64,000 bases of DNA from Caminibacter mediatlanticus TB-2 (GTDB lineage Bacteria > Campylobacterota > Campylobacteria > Campylobacterales > Nautiliaceae): assembly GCF_005843985.1 (NCBI RefSeq), contig NZ_CP040463.1, positions 479,001 to 543,000 on the forward strand, read 5' to 3'. Within the stretch, counting starts at the first letter, position 1, and each line of letters opens with the position of its first letter. This document shows positions 28,760 to 39,017 of the stretch, piece after piece. The notes under the pieces are model-generated. The model was not told the DNA's origin, did not search any database, and was given only the letters and a program-made list of their open reading frames with translations. The translations under genes and the position numbers were made by a program.

Positions 28760-30835
28760 TTGAGAAGCATCAAAAAAGAAGTTTTTTATGGATTTGTTTT
28801 ATTATTTTTGATATTAGGAGTTACTTTATATTTATTATATTCATTTATACAAAATATTATTGTAATGCAAGAGGTTAATAAGGCAAGGCTTGAGAGTAAA
28901 ACTATTTATTATTTTAGAGAATATTTAGCAAAAGTATCTCCATATGTGGAAATTAAAAATCATAAATTATCTTTTTTTGCTTGTACTCCAGCTTATACAT
29001 CAAATCAAGTAGCAAAAACAATTAGAGAAAAAGAACATTTTTATGTTAAACAAGTATCTAAAAAGTGGCGTAATCCTATGGACAAACCAAATAAATATGA
29101 ATTACAAGCAATTGAATATTTTGAAAAAAATAAAAATGCAAAAGAGTATTGGCAAATTTATTCATCTCATAATAATATTGAATCAAAGCATATTTTTTAT
29201 GCTTATCCGTTATGGATAGAAAAGTCTTGTTTAAAATGTCATGGTGTACCACATAAAGATGTACCTGATTATTTATATAAAAAAATTGTAAGTATTTATG
29301 GAGATAGAGCATTTAATTATAAATTAGGTGAATTAAGAGGGATTATTTCAATTAGAATTCCTTTTAGTGATGCCCAAGATAAAATAAATTTAACTTTTTT
29401 AGTTGTTGCAGGATTTTTGTTGCTAATATTTATTATAGGTGGAGTATATTTTTATTATTTTAATAAAAATGTTCAAAAAGATTTATTTACGTTAATATCA
29501 TATTTTCAAAATATTATATCAAATAATAAATATAAGACTCTTAATAAAAAAATGATTTATAAAGAGTTTGAAAAATTAAAGAAACAAATAAATAATACAA
29601 TAAATATAATAAAAAAATATCAGGTTGATTTATATAAAAAATTTAATTTTAATGATATTACCCAATTACATAATAGAGTTAAATTTTTTGATAATTTAAA
29701 AAATAAAAATAATAGGTATAAAAATATAGTTTTATTAAATATAGATAAATTTAGAGAGATAAATAGCTTTTTTGGTTTAAAAGTTGGAGATGAATTAATA
29801 AAAGAAGTTGCAAAAAGATTAAGAAACTTAAAATTAAAATATCATTTTTTAATTTATCATTTAGATATTGATGAATTTGCATTAGTATTTAGTGACGATT
29901 TATCAAAAGAAGAATTAAAGAGTAAGATTTTATCAATTATTAAAGAATTAGAAAAACCATATAGTATTAATGAAGAAGAGATAATTGTAAGATTTAGAGC
30001 TGGTATAAGTAAAGATTATGTTAATGCAGAAATTGCACTTTCTCAAACAAAAGAATTAAAAAAAGATATAGTTTTTGATTATGAAGTAGAAGGTATAAAA
30101 GAAAATTATGGAGAAAATATAAAATGGCTTAAAAAAATAAAAGATGCAATAGAAGATGATAGAATAGTTCCTTTTTTTCAACCTATTGTGGATAAAAATA
30201 AAAATATTATTAAATATGAAGCATTAGTTAGAATGATAGATGAAGAAGGGAATGTAATCTCGCCATTTTTCTTTTTAGATGTAGCAAAAAAATCAAGACT
30301 TTATAGTAATATTACAAAAATAGTGTTAGATAAAGCCATAAAAAAGATTTCTCAAAAAAATGTTGGAGTTTCTATTAATATTAATTTAGAAGATATTGAA
30401 AATGTTGAAATGAAGAACTATATAATTAATAGTATAAATAAGTGTGAAAATAAAAATTTATTAACATTTGAGATTGTTGAAAATGAAGATGTTAGAGAAT
30501 CCAAAGAAGCAATGGAATTTATAAAAGAGATAAAAAGAAGAGGTGCTCAGGTATATATAGATGACTTTGGTAGTGGGTATGCAAATTTTGATTATTTATT
30601 AAAATTATCTCCGGATGGAGTTAAAATAGATGGTAGTTTGATAAAAGATATTTTAGATAATAAAAATAATGAGATTATTGTAAAAACAATTATAAACTTT
30701 GCAAAAGAGACTAATTTAAAAACTGTTGCAGAATTTGTTGAAAATAAAGAAATTTTTGATAAACTTAAAAGTTTAGGAATAGACTATTTTCAAGGATATT
30801 ATTTTTCACCTCCAAAATCAGATATTGAAAGGTAG
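28760..30835 (+). CDS. Haem-sensor DUF3365 - degenerate GGDEF - EAL protein (probable c-di-GMP phosphodiesterase)
   Basis: Membrane signalling protein of about 691 residues. TM1 lies at 10-35 and TM2 near 212-236. The periplasmic part between them is a DUF3365/Tll0287-like sensor with a c-type haem motif CLKCH near 157. The GGDEF domain (about 310-430) keeps [20 protein letters not shown], but its signature reads DIDEF instead of GGDEF, so cyclase activity is unlikely. The EAL domain follows: [38 protein letters not shown] and KIDGS. The catalytic residues look intact, so c-di-GMP hydrolysis is likely. TTG at 28760 with AAAGGG is preferred over the TTG at 28730, which follows the terminator directly. 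Confidence 0.82.
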   Translation: MRSIKKEVFYGFVLLFLILGVTLYLLYSFIQNIIVMQEVNKARLESKTIYYFREYLAKVSPYVEIKNHKLSFFACTPAYTSNQVAKTIREKEHFYVKQVSKKWRNPMDKPNKYELQAIEYFEKNKNAKEYWQIYSSHNNIESKHIFYAYPLWIEKSCLKCHGVPHKDVPDYLYKKIVSIYGDRAFNYKLGELRGIISIRIPFSDAQDKINLTFLVVAGFLLLIFIIGGVYFYYFNKNVQKDLFTLISYFQNIISNNKYKTLNKKMIYKEFEKLKKQINNTINIIKKYQVDLYKKFNFNDITQLHNRVKFFDNLKNKNNRYKNIVLLNIDKFREINSFFGLKVGDELIKEVAKRLRNLKLKYHFLIYHLDIDEFALVFSDDLSKEELKSKILSIIKELEKPYSINEEEIIVRFRAGISKDYVNAEIALSQTKELKKDIVFDYEVEGIKENYGENIKWLKKIKDAIEDDRIVPFFQPIVDKNKNIIKYEALVRMIDEEGNVISPFFFLDVAKKSRLYSNITKIVLDKAIKKISQKNVGVSININLEDIENVEMKNYIINSINKCENKNLLTFEIVENEDVRESKEAMEFIKEIKRRGAQVYIDDFGSGYANFDYLLKLSPDGVKIDGSLIKDILDNKNNEIIVKTIINFAKETNLKTVAEFVENKEIFDKLKSLGIDYFQGYYFSPPKSDIER

Positions 30836-30837
30836 AA

Positions 30838-31422
30838 ATGAAAAGAATTATAGTTGCAAGTGGAAATAAAGGAAAAATAAAAGAAATAAAAGAAATTTTA
30901 GAAAATTTTGAAGTTATTGCTTATTCAGATTTAATTAAACCTTTTGAAATTGAAGAAAATGGAAAAACATTTAAAGAAAATGCAATAATAAAAGCAAAAG
31001 CGATTTCAAAATATTTTCCAAATGATATAGTATTAGCTGATGATAGTGGTATAAGCGTTCCTGTTTTAGGAGGAATTCCAGGAATTTATTCGGCAAGATT
31101 TGCTGGAAGTGATGCTAATGATAAAGATAATTTAAATAAACTTATCAATGAACTAAAAAAAAGAAATATTAAAAAAACTCCTGCTTTTTATACCGCAGCA
31201 ATTGCTCTTGCAACTCCTTATGGAGTTTTTACTACTCATGGATTTATGAGAGGTGAAGTTATTGATGATGCAAGAGGAGATAAAGGATTCGGGTATGACC
31301 CGATGTTTATTCCAAAAGGATTTGATAAAACCTTAGGTGAACTTGATAATGAGATAAAAAAAGAGATTTCACATAGAAGTAAAGCACTTAATTTAGTAAA
31401 GATTATATTAAGAACTATTTAA
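30838..31422 (+). CDS. rdgB: XTP/dITP pyrophosphatase (RdgB/HAM1)
   Basis: Cytosolic nucleotide-pool sanitising enzyme that hydrolyses dITP and XTP to monophosphates. It has 194 residues, with the opening [18 protein letters not shown], then [16 protein letters not shown] near 40, [20 protein letters not shown] near 66 and [13 protein letters not shown] near 145. SHRSKAL is at the end. All are standard HAM1 motifs. The start ATG follows AAAGG, two bases after the EAL gene's stop. The 3' end overlaps the convergent polysaccharide gene by 8 bp. Confidence 0.95.
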   Translation: MKRIIVASGNKGKIKEIKEILENFEVIAYSDLIKPFEIEENGKTFKENAIIKAKAISKYFPNDIVLADDSGISVPVLGGIPGIYSARFAGSDANDKDNLNKLINELKKRNIKKTPAFYTAAIALATPYGVFTTHGFMRGEVIDDARGDKGFGYDPMFIPKGFDKTLGELDNEIKKEISHRSKALNLVKIILRTI

Positions 31423-32392
31423 ATTTTAAGAATTCATAAAAAGCTTCTTTTTTTTCTCCATTTTGTTTTTTTATTCCCCAATATTTCTCTGCTATATTAA
31501 AATATCCTGTGTGAGTTGGTACATCAATATAATTAAAAATATTTATCCCAATCAAATTTGCACTATTTTTAAATATAGGTAGTAATTTATTAAAAATACT
31601 ATAAACTTTTGCTTGCAATTTTTCATTATTATATGATGAAATAGCTAAATATGCTAAAAATGTGGGTTTATTAAACTTTTTATTTAAATATGTTGCAAAT
31701 GCCAAAGCTCTATAAGGAGTATTTAAAACTTCTTCATAACTATTTTTTGTTAAAGCTCTCATCTCTTGAAATGCTATAAAATCTGATAATTTTGCTGAAT
31801 AATTAAGAGATGGTAAATTTAAATTCCAATTATAAGTATCCCATATTTTTTTATAATCTCCAAAATCACCTAAGCATATTCCTACTTTTGAATTTGGTTT
31901 ATATTGTTTTATTAATAGAATCGATTTTGCTTGTAATAAATCAAAATATTTTGATTTTTCCATTCCATTTTCGTTATATTCAGGATTTAAAATTACAATA
32001 ACAGGTCCATTTATTTTTTTTAGAAACTTTGAAAATTTTATTAAAGTATCAAAATATTCTTCTTTATGTTGTTTTACAAATTTAGGTGAAATGTCATCTC
32101 CAAACCAATAAAAAATAAAAATAGGAATATATCCATTTTTTATTGCTTTGTTTATTGTTTCAGATGGATACCAATTTTCTTTCCAATCTTTTGTAATCCA
32201 CATAGATATTGCATTAACATTAGGTGTTTCTTTTTTTAAAAAAGAAAAAATTGGTTGTCTTTTTGTAAAATTGCAGTTCTTATAGTACATTGAACCAAAT
32301 TTGCTTTGGCAAGCACTAAAACTTCCCACTCCAACATAAAAAGCAAAAGAATTGGTAAGTAATGTTAGGTATAAAATTATTTTTTTAATCAT
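31415..32392 (-). CDS. Exported glycoside-hydrolase-like protein, last gene of the polysaccharide operon
   Basis: A 325-residue protein with a signal peptide ([17 protein letters not shown]). The pattern resembles a TIM-barrel glycoside hydrolase of clan [11 protein letters not shown] near 62, [12 protein letters not shown] near 88, [13 protein letters not shown] near 132 (the Glu is a candidate acid/base), [11 protein letters not shown] near 208 and [12 protein letters not shown] near 246. I cannot assign a GH family. In Pga and Pel systems a hydrolase domain is fused to the deacetylase (PgaB, PelA); here the two are neighbouring, ATGA-coupled genes. A role in trimming the nascent polysaccharide in the periplasm is inferred from that context. 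Confidence 0.55.
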   Translation of the reverse strand: MIKKIILYLTLLTNSFAFYVGVGSFSACQSKFGSMYYKNCNFTKRQPIFSFLKKETPNVNAISMWITKDWKENWYPSETINKAIKNGYIPIFIFYWFGDDISPKFVKQHKEEYFDTLIKFSKFLKKINGPVIVILNPEYNENGMEKSKYFDLLQAKSILLIKQYKPNSKVGICLGDFGDYKKIWDTYNWNLNLPSLNYSAKLSDFIAFQEMRALTKNSYEEVLNTPYRALAFATYLNKKFNKPTFLAYLAISSYNNEKLQAKVYSIFNKLLPIFKNSANLIGINIFNYIDVPTHTGYFNIAEKYWGIKKQNGEKKEAFYEFLKFK

Positions 32393-34209
32393 TTTGTAGT
32401 TATAATAAATTTTAATTTAGTATTTGAATTTATTCTTTCTATTTGATAATCAGTGTATTTCATATCTTTGTTCCCTTCTATTTTAGAAATTTTTATTCCT
32501 ACCTTTTCTGGTGTTATGTTTAATATTTCAGTGTTTGGCCAATATATTCTAAATGATAAATTTTTGATATCTTTATTATTTTCATTTTCAATTGTTAAAA
32601 TTAAATTTTTACCAAAAGATTCAATACTAAAATTAATATTTTCAAGTAATTTAGCTCTATTTGCAAGCTCTATTCCTTTTAAAGGAGTAATTTCAGGATG
32701 TTTTTTTAAAAATTGAAAGTAGTTTTCTAATATAGAAATATTTGATTTGTAACTTATTAAGTGTGTATGAACGCTTAATGTATATAAAATATTTAAAGCT
32801 GTTAGAGTTTTTGTTTCAAAAATTATTCTATTTAAAATTTCATTTTTATCCCAATCTAAATTTATAAGATAAATATAATCATCAGTTCCATGTCTTGGAA
32901 TTGTTATTAAATTATCATATGTTTCTTTGGGTACTAAAAAAGGTTTTACTTTTTCCATTACATATTTATATCCTGCTTTTCTAAGCCAATTTTCCATAAC
33001 TTTATCGATTTCTTCTCTTGGTGGTCTAAATCCATAAACTTTTTTTCCTGTTATTTTTTCTAAAATTTCTTTTGAATATAATATTTCTTTTTTTATTTTT
33101 GTTTCACTTGCTCCTATTATTTTAGTATGACTATAACTATGTGAGCCAATTTCTATTTGAGGAAATTGTGAGGCTTCTTTTGTTAACTCAGGATATTGTG
33201 TTGCTAATTTTGCAACACAAAAAGTAGTGGCGTGTATATTATATTTATTAGCAAGTCTTGCGAAATGAATTAAATTTTCATATTTATATTCAGTATCTTC
33301 TGAAATAAAAATTGCTTTTTTTGTATCTAAATAAGGATATTTAGCAATAATTACAGGTTGAGTAGAAAAATTATAAATATTAGAAATTAATTGTTTAAAA
33401 TCTTTATTGTTCATATCTAAAAAAACATATGATGGAAAAGAAAAATAAAACCATTTACCTTTACCATAAAATCCATGCCAAGCAATTCCTGCCTCATTTA
33501 CATTTAAATATTTATTATTTAATTTTGCTGTTGAAGTAATTTCCCAGTTGCTTATTACTAAATCAGGGGTATTTTTTGATTTAAATAGTGGAATTATATC
33601 ATTGCTATATAATACTAAGTCTTTTCTTTTTGCATTGATATCACTAAGTGTTAATGGAGATAATAGTTTAGGTACATAAAAAGCAGTATTTTTTTTAGAA
33701 ATTCCTTCTGAGATGAATTTTAGATTAGTAATTTGAGATATGTTCTTAGCACCTGTAAATTTATTGTTTATAAAATATCCAAAGTGATAGTTAAATATTA
33801 AGGTACCACCATTTTTTAAAAATTTTTTTATTTTTGTCAAGTTTTTATTTGAAAGATTATAAGTGTCAATTGCAAAAAGAATACTATTTTGAGGAATATT
33901 GTTTATTTTATCTTCTGTTATTATTTTTGGAGAATAACCAGTAAGTTTTAATTTATTAGAAATTTGTTCTATTTTGTTTATATATGTATTGTCATCTAAA
34001 TTTGAATTGATTAAATAATTAATTGTATCAATTGATTTTAATATATATATTTCTTTTTTTTCTTGTTTGGTTGGAAGAAATGAGAAGTTATTAATATTTT
34101 TTGGAAGTAATTGATACAATATTATGCTTGAAATTATTATTAATGAAAGAGTTATAAATAGTAATTGTAATATACTAATATCTTTTTTATTCAAAATAGA
34201 TGTATTCAT
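32389..34209 (-). CDS. Membrane-anchored polysaccharide deacetylase (CE4, PelA-like layout)
   Basis: A 606-residue protein with one N-terminal membrane helix (about 12-33) and a periplasmic remainder. Residues 50-230 look like a Rossmann or amidotransferase-like domain (ILFAIDTYNLS, FLKNGGTLIFNYHFGYF). The CE4 deacetylase domain runs from about 300: ISEDTEYKYE (metal Asp), IEIGSHSYSHTKI near 352 (His-x-x-x-His metal ligands) and YGFRPPREE near 390. A C-terminal beta-sandwich covers the last 90 residues. The order (flavodoxin-like, CE4, beta domain) recalls Pseudomonas PelA without its hydrolase domain. It probably removes acetyl groups from an amino-sugar polymer. It starts inside the 57-residue gene and is coupled to the next gene by ATGA. 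Confidence 0.72.
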   Translation of the reverse strand: MNTSILNKKDISILQLLFITLSLIIISSIILYQLLPKNINNFSFLPTKQEKKEIYILKSIDTINYLINSNLDDNTYINKIEQISNKLKLTGYSPKIITEDKINNIPQNSILFAIDTYNLSNKNLTKIKKFLKNGGTLIFNYHFGYFINNKFTGAKNISQITNLKFISEGISKKNTAFYVPKLLSPLTLSDINAKRKDLVLYSNDIIPLFKSKNTPDLVISNWEITSTAKLNNKYLNVNEAGIAWHGFYGKGKWFYFSFPSYVFLDMNNKDFKQLISNIYNFSTQPVIIAKYPYLDTKKAIFISEDTEYKYENLIHFARLANKYNIHATTFCVAKLATQYPELTKEASQFPQIEIGSHSYSHTKIIGASETKIKKEILYSKEILEKITGKKVYGFRPPREEIDKVMENWLRKAGYKYVMEKVKPFLVPKETYDNLITIPRHGTDDYIYLINLDWDKNEILNRIIFETKTLTALNILYTLSVHTHLISYKSNISILENYFQFLKKHPEITPLKGIELANRAKLLENINFSIESFGKNLILTIENENNKDIKNLSFRIYWPNTEILNITPEKVGIKISKIEGNKDMKYTDYQIERINSNTKLKFIITTK

Positions 34210-34360
34210 CTTTGTTTTCTTTTAATATTTCTTCATAGTTATTTATAGTAGTTTTATTTTTTTCTCTTGTTTTATACAAAAAGTAAGCTAATATACCAAA
34301 TATTAGTGTTATAAAAGTGATGACTAAAATAATAATAGATAAAAAAGCTAAAATATTCAT
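34187..34360 (-). CDS. 57-residue single-helix membrane protein in the polysaccharide operon
   Basis: A small gene with ATG at 34360 and TAA at 34187. It encodes one hydrophobic helix (about residues 3-29) followed by a charged tail beginning KTREKNK and ending YIYFE, probably cytosolic. The start overlaps the stop of the glycosyltransferase as ATGA, with AAAGG six bases upstream, and its 3' end overlaps the deacetylase by 23 bp. It is therefore very likely translated. Its position after the synthase recalls PgaD, while its size and topology recall BcsF, the membrane peptide that anchors BcsE. No homology can be shown from the sequence alone. Confidence 0.7.
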   Translation of the reverse strand: MNILAFLSIIILVITFITLIFGILAYFLYKTREKNKTTINNYEEILKENKDEYIYFE

Positions 34361-35667
34361 AATGAACCTTTCCTTTCAAGTTTTCCCCAAGACATTTTAA
34401 TACCAAACCATTCTTCAAAAGTAGATAAAACTTTTGTGATGTTAATGGTAGTAATAAAAAATAATCTATAAAATATAGCATAAAAAACTAACGATAATCT
34501 TTCATTTGTAACTAATACACAATATAAAGCACCAGCTATATCAAGAATTGTAAACATACTCCACCAAAAAAATATTAAAATACTTACTCCTGTTGTAATT
34601 GAAAGATATAATATAAACATATTAGTCCATATGTCCATAAATGGCCAAAAAATTGCTTCAAATAGCATATACCATAATGTAAAACTTGCGGCTGGATTTG
34701 TTTTAATATGCCATAAGAGATTTTTATGCTTTTTTATTGCTTGTAATATACCTCTTGTCCATCTATATCTTTGCTTTATTAAATCAAGTAAACTCTCAGG
34801 TGCTTCAGTGTAAGCTATTGCATTTGCTTCAAAATCTATTTTATATCCTTTTGCTATAAGTTTTAGTGTAACATCACAATCCTCTGCAAAAGTATCATCG
34901 TCATATAAGCCTACTTCATAAAGAGCTTTTTTTCTAAACATTCCAATAGGACCTGGGATAATATTGACAAGCTTTAAAAAAGCTTGTCCATTTCTTACCA
35001 TATTTAATCCTTCAATATATTCTAATGCTTGAAGTTTTGTTAATAAATTGTTTTGATTACTTACATAAACAGAGCCTGCAACTGCTGCTATATCTGGATT
35101 TGAGAAATAATTAACCATTAATTCTACTGCATCTTCTTTAAGTTTAGAATCAGCATCAACAATCATTATCAATTCACCATTTGAATACTTGATTCCATAA
35201 TTAATTGCATTTGCTTTACCAGAATTTACTTTTCTAAGGACTTTTAATGATTTTAATTTGCTATTGAATTCATATTTTTTTGCTTTTGTATATGTTAAAT
35301 CAGTTGAACCATCATCAACAATTATTATTTCAATATATGGATAAGTTTGATTTAAAAGTGATTTTATTGAAGTATCAATGACTATTTCTTCATTATATGC
35401 TGGAACGATAATGCTTACTTTAAAAGAGCTATTAATATTTCTTTGGTTTTTTATATCTTCTTTTAAGATAAGTTTAAGTAAAGAAAAATATAGTAATAAA
35501 AGGTATCTAAAAATAACGATAAAAGTAAAAATTAAAACTAAAATAACTCCAATTTTAATAAAGTGATTTTCGATTTTATCAAAGAAATTGAAAAAAAGAT
35601 ATAGAATATATCCTAATGTAGAAATTATTATTAGATTAATTATTATCAAAAATAGTGTTCTCACCAT
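34357..35667 (-). CDS. Processive family 2 glycosyltransferase, PgaC/IcaA-like
   Basis: A 436-residue inner-membrane synthase, the same size as PgaC. Two helices span residues 1-70. The GT2 domain has SIIVPAYNEE near 84, IIVDDGSTD near 116, IMIVDADSK near 166, FAEDCDVTLK near 260 (catalytic base region) and QRYRWTRG near 296 (QxxRW of processive synthases). Three or four helices follow. It should polymerise a UDP-amino sugar, probably UDP-GlcNAc, and pass the chain across the membrane; the sugar is inferred. It is preceded by the export porin gene (7-bp overlap) and followed by a coupled small membrane protein. Confidence 0.82.
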   Translation of the reverse strand: MVRTLFLIIINLIIISTLGYILYLFFNFFDKIENHFIKIGVILVLIFTFIVIFRYLLLLYFSLLKLILKEDIKNQRNINSSFKVSIIVPAYNEEIVIDTSIKSLLNQTYPYIEIIIVDDGSTDLTYTKAKKYEFNSKLKSLKVLRKVNSGKANAINYGIKYSNGELIMIVDADSKLKEDAVELMVNYFSNPDIAAVAGSVYVSNQNNLLTKLQALEYIEGLNMVRNGQAFLKLVNIIPGPIGMFRKKALYEVGLYDDDTFAEDCDVTLKLIAKGYKIDFEANAIAYTEAPESLLDLIKQRYRWTRGILQAIKKHKNLLWHIKTNPAASFTLWYMLFEAIFWPFMDIWTNMFILYLSITTGVSILIFFWWSMFTILDIAGALYCVLVTNERLSLVFYAIFYRLFFITTINITKVLSTFEEWFGIKMSWGKLERKGSL

Positions 35668-38600
35668 AAATACCTTGCATTAATTATGCATTCATAACTT
35701 TTATAGTCGTTAGTATTTTTAGTTGGGTTAGTATTGCTATATTTACATTGTAAATTAGTATTAAAATTATTTTTATCATATTCTAATCCAGCTTTTAAAT
35801 CGTAAATAAATGATTTATCAAAAAAACTATATCCATAACCCATTTTTGTACTAAAAGTTAAATTTTGTTTTAATAACTTAGAGTATTTTATGCCTAAAAT
35901 ATTAGTATCTGTTTTTTTAGGAGAATAGTAGCAATCAGTTTGTTTTGAATTAAATTGATACCATCCTGAAAAAAATAGTTTTGCATTATATATTTTTAAT
36001 AAATCTATATCGAATTGAGGTGTAAAGACATTGTTATTATCATCTATTTTTTCATATGAAACTGACCACCATAAATCTTTAAAAGGAGTAAGTTTAGTAT
36101 AAGAAGTTAATTCAGCTTTTATTTTTGAATGATTTGAGGAACATATACTTTTTCTTGAATATACTAAATTAGTTTTGTTTAAATTAAAAATAATATTTTT
36201 TAGCAATTTATATTTAAAGTGCCAACCTATAAAACTTTTTTTGCCACTATTATCATTAAAAATATCAAAAGAAAATAGAGTTTTTTTAATTCCAATACCA
36301 TATAAATTACCTTTTTTAGATTCATTATTTTGTTTAAGTTTGTAATTTTTAAAAAATGAATAAATAGAAAGATTATATTTTATTTCTTTTTGTAACTCTA
36401 AATTTTCAGTTAACATCGAAACTTTTTGGTTGTCTTTAAAATAATCTATATTAACATTTATTTTCCAAAACTTTTTTTTACCAAGTTGTTTTTTTATATA
36501 TTTTTTAGTTTGTTTTATATTAACTTTTTTTAAATTAATATTAGTTAGTACTTTACTTATTGGTAAAATATCTCTTTTCAATCCAGGAACGATTATAACT
36601 TTATTTGGATTTATGTTTGTTTCTTTTTTTAAGGCAATGTTTTGTTTTATTTTAGAGTTTTTTTTTATTTTTTCTAAATTTTGTTTTATATAAAATTCTA
36701 AAGAATTTTTTGGATTAAATGGAATATATTTGCCTGGTTCCCATTTTTCCTTAATAATTACACAGGTACTATTCTTGCATTTTAATGTTAAAGTTTTATA
36801 TCCTTTATCTTTTTTTACTTTTGATGCATATACTTGGAAAAATTTTATTTTGTAAATATTATCTTTATGATAAATCATTATTGGGTCATATATCCCAACG
36901 CTAATAAATGATGCTTTTTTGAAAATTGATTGTTTTTTTAGTCTCCAAAAAGTATTATTTCTTATTTTTTTATCGTAATAACTTGCATATTTTTCAAAAT
37001 TCATACTTTCCCAAGCTTTTTTCCAATCATTAAGAAAAGTTTTTATATATTCAGGTATAGGTTTTGGTACTTCATTTAATAACTTTTCATATATTTTTTT
37101 TGCTTTTTGTGTTTGGCCAATTTTTTGTAAATTATATGCATAGTGATATTCAATTAATGGTGTTTTTTTATACCACATTAATAAATAAAACTCTCCAGCT
37201 GCTTTTTTATACTCTTTGTTATATTCTAAAGCATATGCATATTTTTCTCTTATATCATAATCATTTGGCTTTAAAAAAAGATATTCTTTAAAATATTCAA
37301 TTGCTGTTTCATATAAATTTCCAAAATATGCTCTAAGACCTAATGCTTTTAATTGCTGACTTTTTGAATCAAAATAGTTTTGAATATTAACTGCACTATT
37401 TGTGTTAACATATCTTGGATTGATTTTTAATATTTTAGCTTTTAGAAGAATTGCATTTTCAAAATTTGGATAGGTTTTTAGTAAATTATTTAATACATCT
37501 AATGCTTCTTTATTAAATCCATTCCAATAATATCTTTGGGCGAGTTGATAGTATGATTTTTTTGTGTTTTTATAATTTGCATAATATTCAAAATAACCAA
37601 AACCTTTATAAAAATCTTTTTTCTCTAAATATAAATCTGCTAATGTTTTATAAATCTCTATATTTTCTGGATGTTTTTTTAAATATTTTTCATAATAATA
37701 TATTGCTTTATCATAATTTTTATCTAAGTAGTATAAATTAGCAAGCTTTAAAATAAAATTATAATTATCTGGATTTTTATTTAATAGAGTTTTATATTTT
37801 TTAATTAATGGTTTTATATTTCCATTTAATAACATTAGCTCTTCTAAAATTTCTTTATCATTTGGATTTGATTTAAGTAGAGATTTAAAAATTTTTTTAG
37901 CTTTATCTTTTTTATTTTCCCATAGATAAATATAGCCAATCATTTTTTGGGCATTATATTTTTGTAAATTATTTCCATTATTATAGACGTCACTTAAATA
38001 AATTAATGCTTTATTGTATTCCCCTTGCCATGCAAGTATTTTTCCTATTAATAGTTTTGCATCTAAATCTTCAATATTATTTTTTCTTAAAAAATCCAAT
38101 GCTTTTTGATTATCCCCATTCCAGCTGAGAAGTTTTGCATATAAAAGTTGTGCTTTTTTATTATTAGGATGATTTTTTAAAAAGTTTTCTATTATTGCAA
38201 AAGCTTCATTTTTATTTGTGTTATATAATCTAATTACAAGTGGTTCAAGTGTATGAAAACTTGGATTTTGTTTATAATTTTTATAAAGATTGTTAATTTC
38301 TTTTTGTTCTAAGTTTTTTAACTTTTGTTCATATTTTTGTGCAATGTCAGGAAACATTCTTTTAATAGAAAGTAAAATTTGTTTGATTTTATTGGTGTCA
38401 TTTAAATAAAAATAAATATTTATTAGTTTTTCTAAATACTCTTTATTGTTAGTAGTTTTATATAAAATTGAAAAATATTTTTTAGCTTCGTTATATTTAC
38501 CTAAGTAATAATAATCATATGCAGCTATTTCATAATAATCTAAATTTTTTTTATTTTTTATTTTATTTAATATTTGTAATGATAAATTATATTTACCTTC

Positions 38601-39017
38601 CCACATCGCAACTCTTGCAATTAAAAGTAATTCATTATCAGATAGCAATGATAATTGATTTGCATTTTTTATAGTTTTATAAAGATTTAATAGTTTAGTA
38701 TATTTATTGTTAGCGTAATAAGATTTTATTTGAGTATGGATATTATTAGTGTTTTTAATTGTGTTATATTTTTTTAAATAAATTATTTGATTTTGTAAAC
38801 CTTTTGCTAATTTATTATTTGGGTCAATTTGTAATACTTCATTAATATATTTTTTAGATAAGTTTAAATCACCTTTTTTTAGATAATATTTAGCAATAAT
38901 CAATCTATTTTTTATATCATTTGGATGTTGATTAATATATTGTTTAATGGAATTTATATCAATATCTAATTGAGCAAATAATAAATTTGTAAGTAAAAGA
39001 AAACTTATTTTTTTCAT
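35661..39017 (-). CDS. TPR-rich outer membrane export porin (PgaA/PelB/BcsC-like)
   Basis: About 1118 residues. After a signal peptide (MKKISFLLLTNLLFA) come many tetratricopeptide repeats (about 20-690), for example YDKAIYYYEKYLKKHPENIE. An NTF2-like domain follows near 690-790 (WKKAWESMNFEKYASYYDKK). The C-terminal 270 residues alternate polar and hydrophobic residues and end in tryptophan, as outer-membrane barrels do. The layout matches PgaA, PelB and BcsC, which guide polysaccharide to an outer-membrane pore. The inserted NTF2-like domain is unusual for them. I prefer ATG at 39017, which gives an ATGA overlap, to the TTG at 39023. Confidence 0.75.
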   Translation of the reverse strand: MKKISFLLLTNLLFAQLDIDINSIKQYINQHPNDIKNRLIIAKYYLKKGDLNLSKKYINEVLQIDPNNKLAKGLQNQIIYLKKYNTIKNTNNIHTQIKSYYANNKYTKLLNLYKTIKNANQLSLLSDNELLLIARVAMWEGKYNLSLQILNKIKNKKNLDYYEIAAYDYYYLGKYNEAKKYFSILYKTTNNKEYLEKLINIYFYLNDTNKIKQILLSIKRMFPDIAQKYEQKLKNLEQKEINNLYKNYKQNPSFHTLEPLVIRLYNTNKNEAFAIIENFLKNHPNNKKAQLLYAKLLSWNGDNQKALDFLRKNNIEDLDAKLLIGKILAWQGEYNKALIYLSDVYNNGNNLQKYNAQKMIGYIYLWENKKDKAKKIFKSLLKSNPNDKEILEELMLLNGNIKPLIKKYKTLLNKNPDNYNFILKLANLYYLDKNYDKAIYYYEKYLKKHPENIEIYKTLADLYLEKKDFYKGFGYFEYYANYKNTKKSYYQLAQRYYWNGFNKEALDVLNNLLKTYPNFENAILLKAKILKINPRYVNTNSAVNIQNYFDSKSQQLKALGLRAYFGNLYETAIEYFKEYLFLKPNDYDIREKYAYALEYNKEYKKAAGEFYLLMWYKKTPLIEYHYAYNLQKIGQTQKAKKIYEKLLNEVPKPIPEYIKTFLNDWKKAWESMNFEKYASYYDKKIRNNTFWRLKKQSIFKKASFISVGIYDPIMIYHKDNIYKIKFFQVYASKVKKDKGYKTLTLKCKNSTCVIIKEKWEPGKYIPFNPKNSLEFYIKQNLEKIKKNSKIKQNIALKKETNINPNKVIIVPGLKRDILPISKVLTNINLKKVNIKQTKKYIKKQLGKKKFWKINVNIDYFKDNQKVSMLTENLELQKEIKYNLSIYSFFKNYKLKQNNESKKGNLYGIGIKKTLFSFDIFNDNSGKKSFIGWHFKYKLLKNIIFNLNKTNLVYSRKSICSSNHSKIKAELTSYTKLTPFKDLWWSVSYEKIDDNNNVFTPQFDIDLLKIYNAKLFFSGWYQFNSKQTDCYYSPKKTDTNILGIKYSKLLKQNLTFSTKMGYGYSFFDKSFIYDLKAGLEYDKNNFNTNLQCKYSNTNPTKNTNDYKSYECIINARYLW

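Noticed and set aside
28760-30835. Diguanylate cyclase activity of the GGDEF domain
   Set aside because: The signature is DIDEF; the two glycines needed for GTP binding are missing.
34272-34481. A 69-codon - strand open frame across the synthase/peptide junction
   Set aside because: It overlaps both coupled genes in another frame, has no ribosome site and a composition typical of random A/T-rich frames. The 57-residue frame at 34187-34360 is the real gene.
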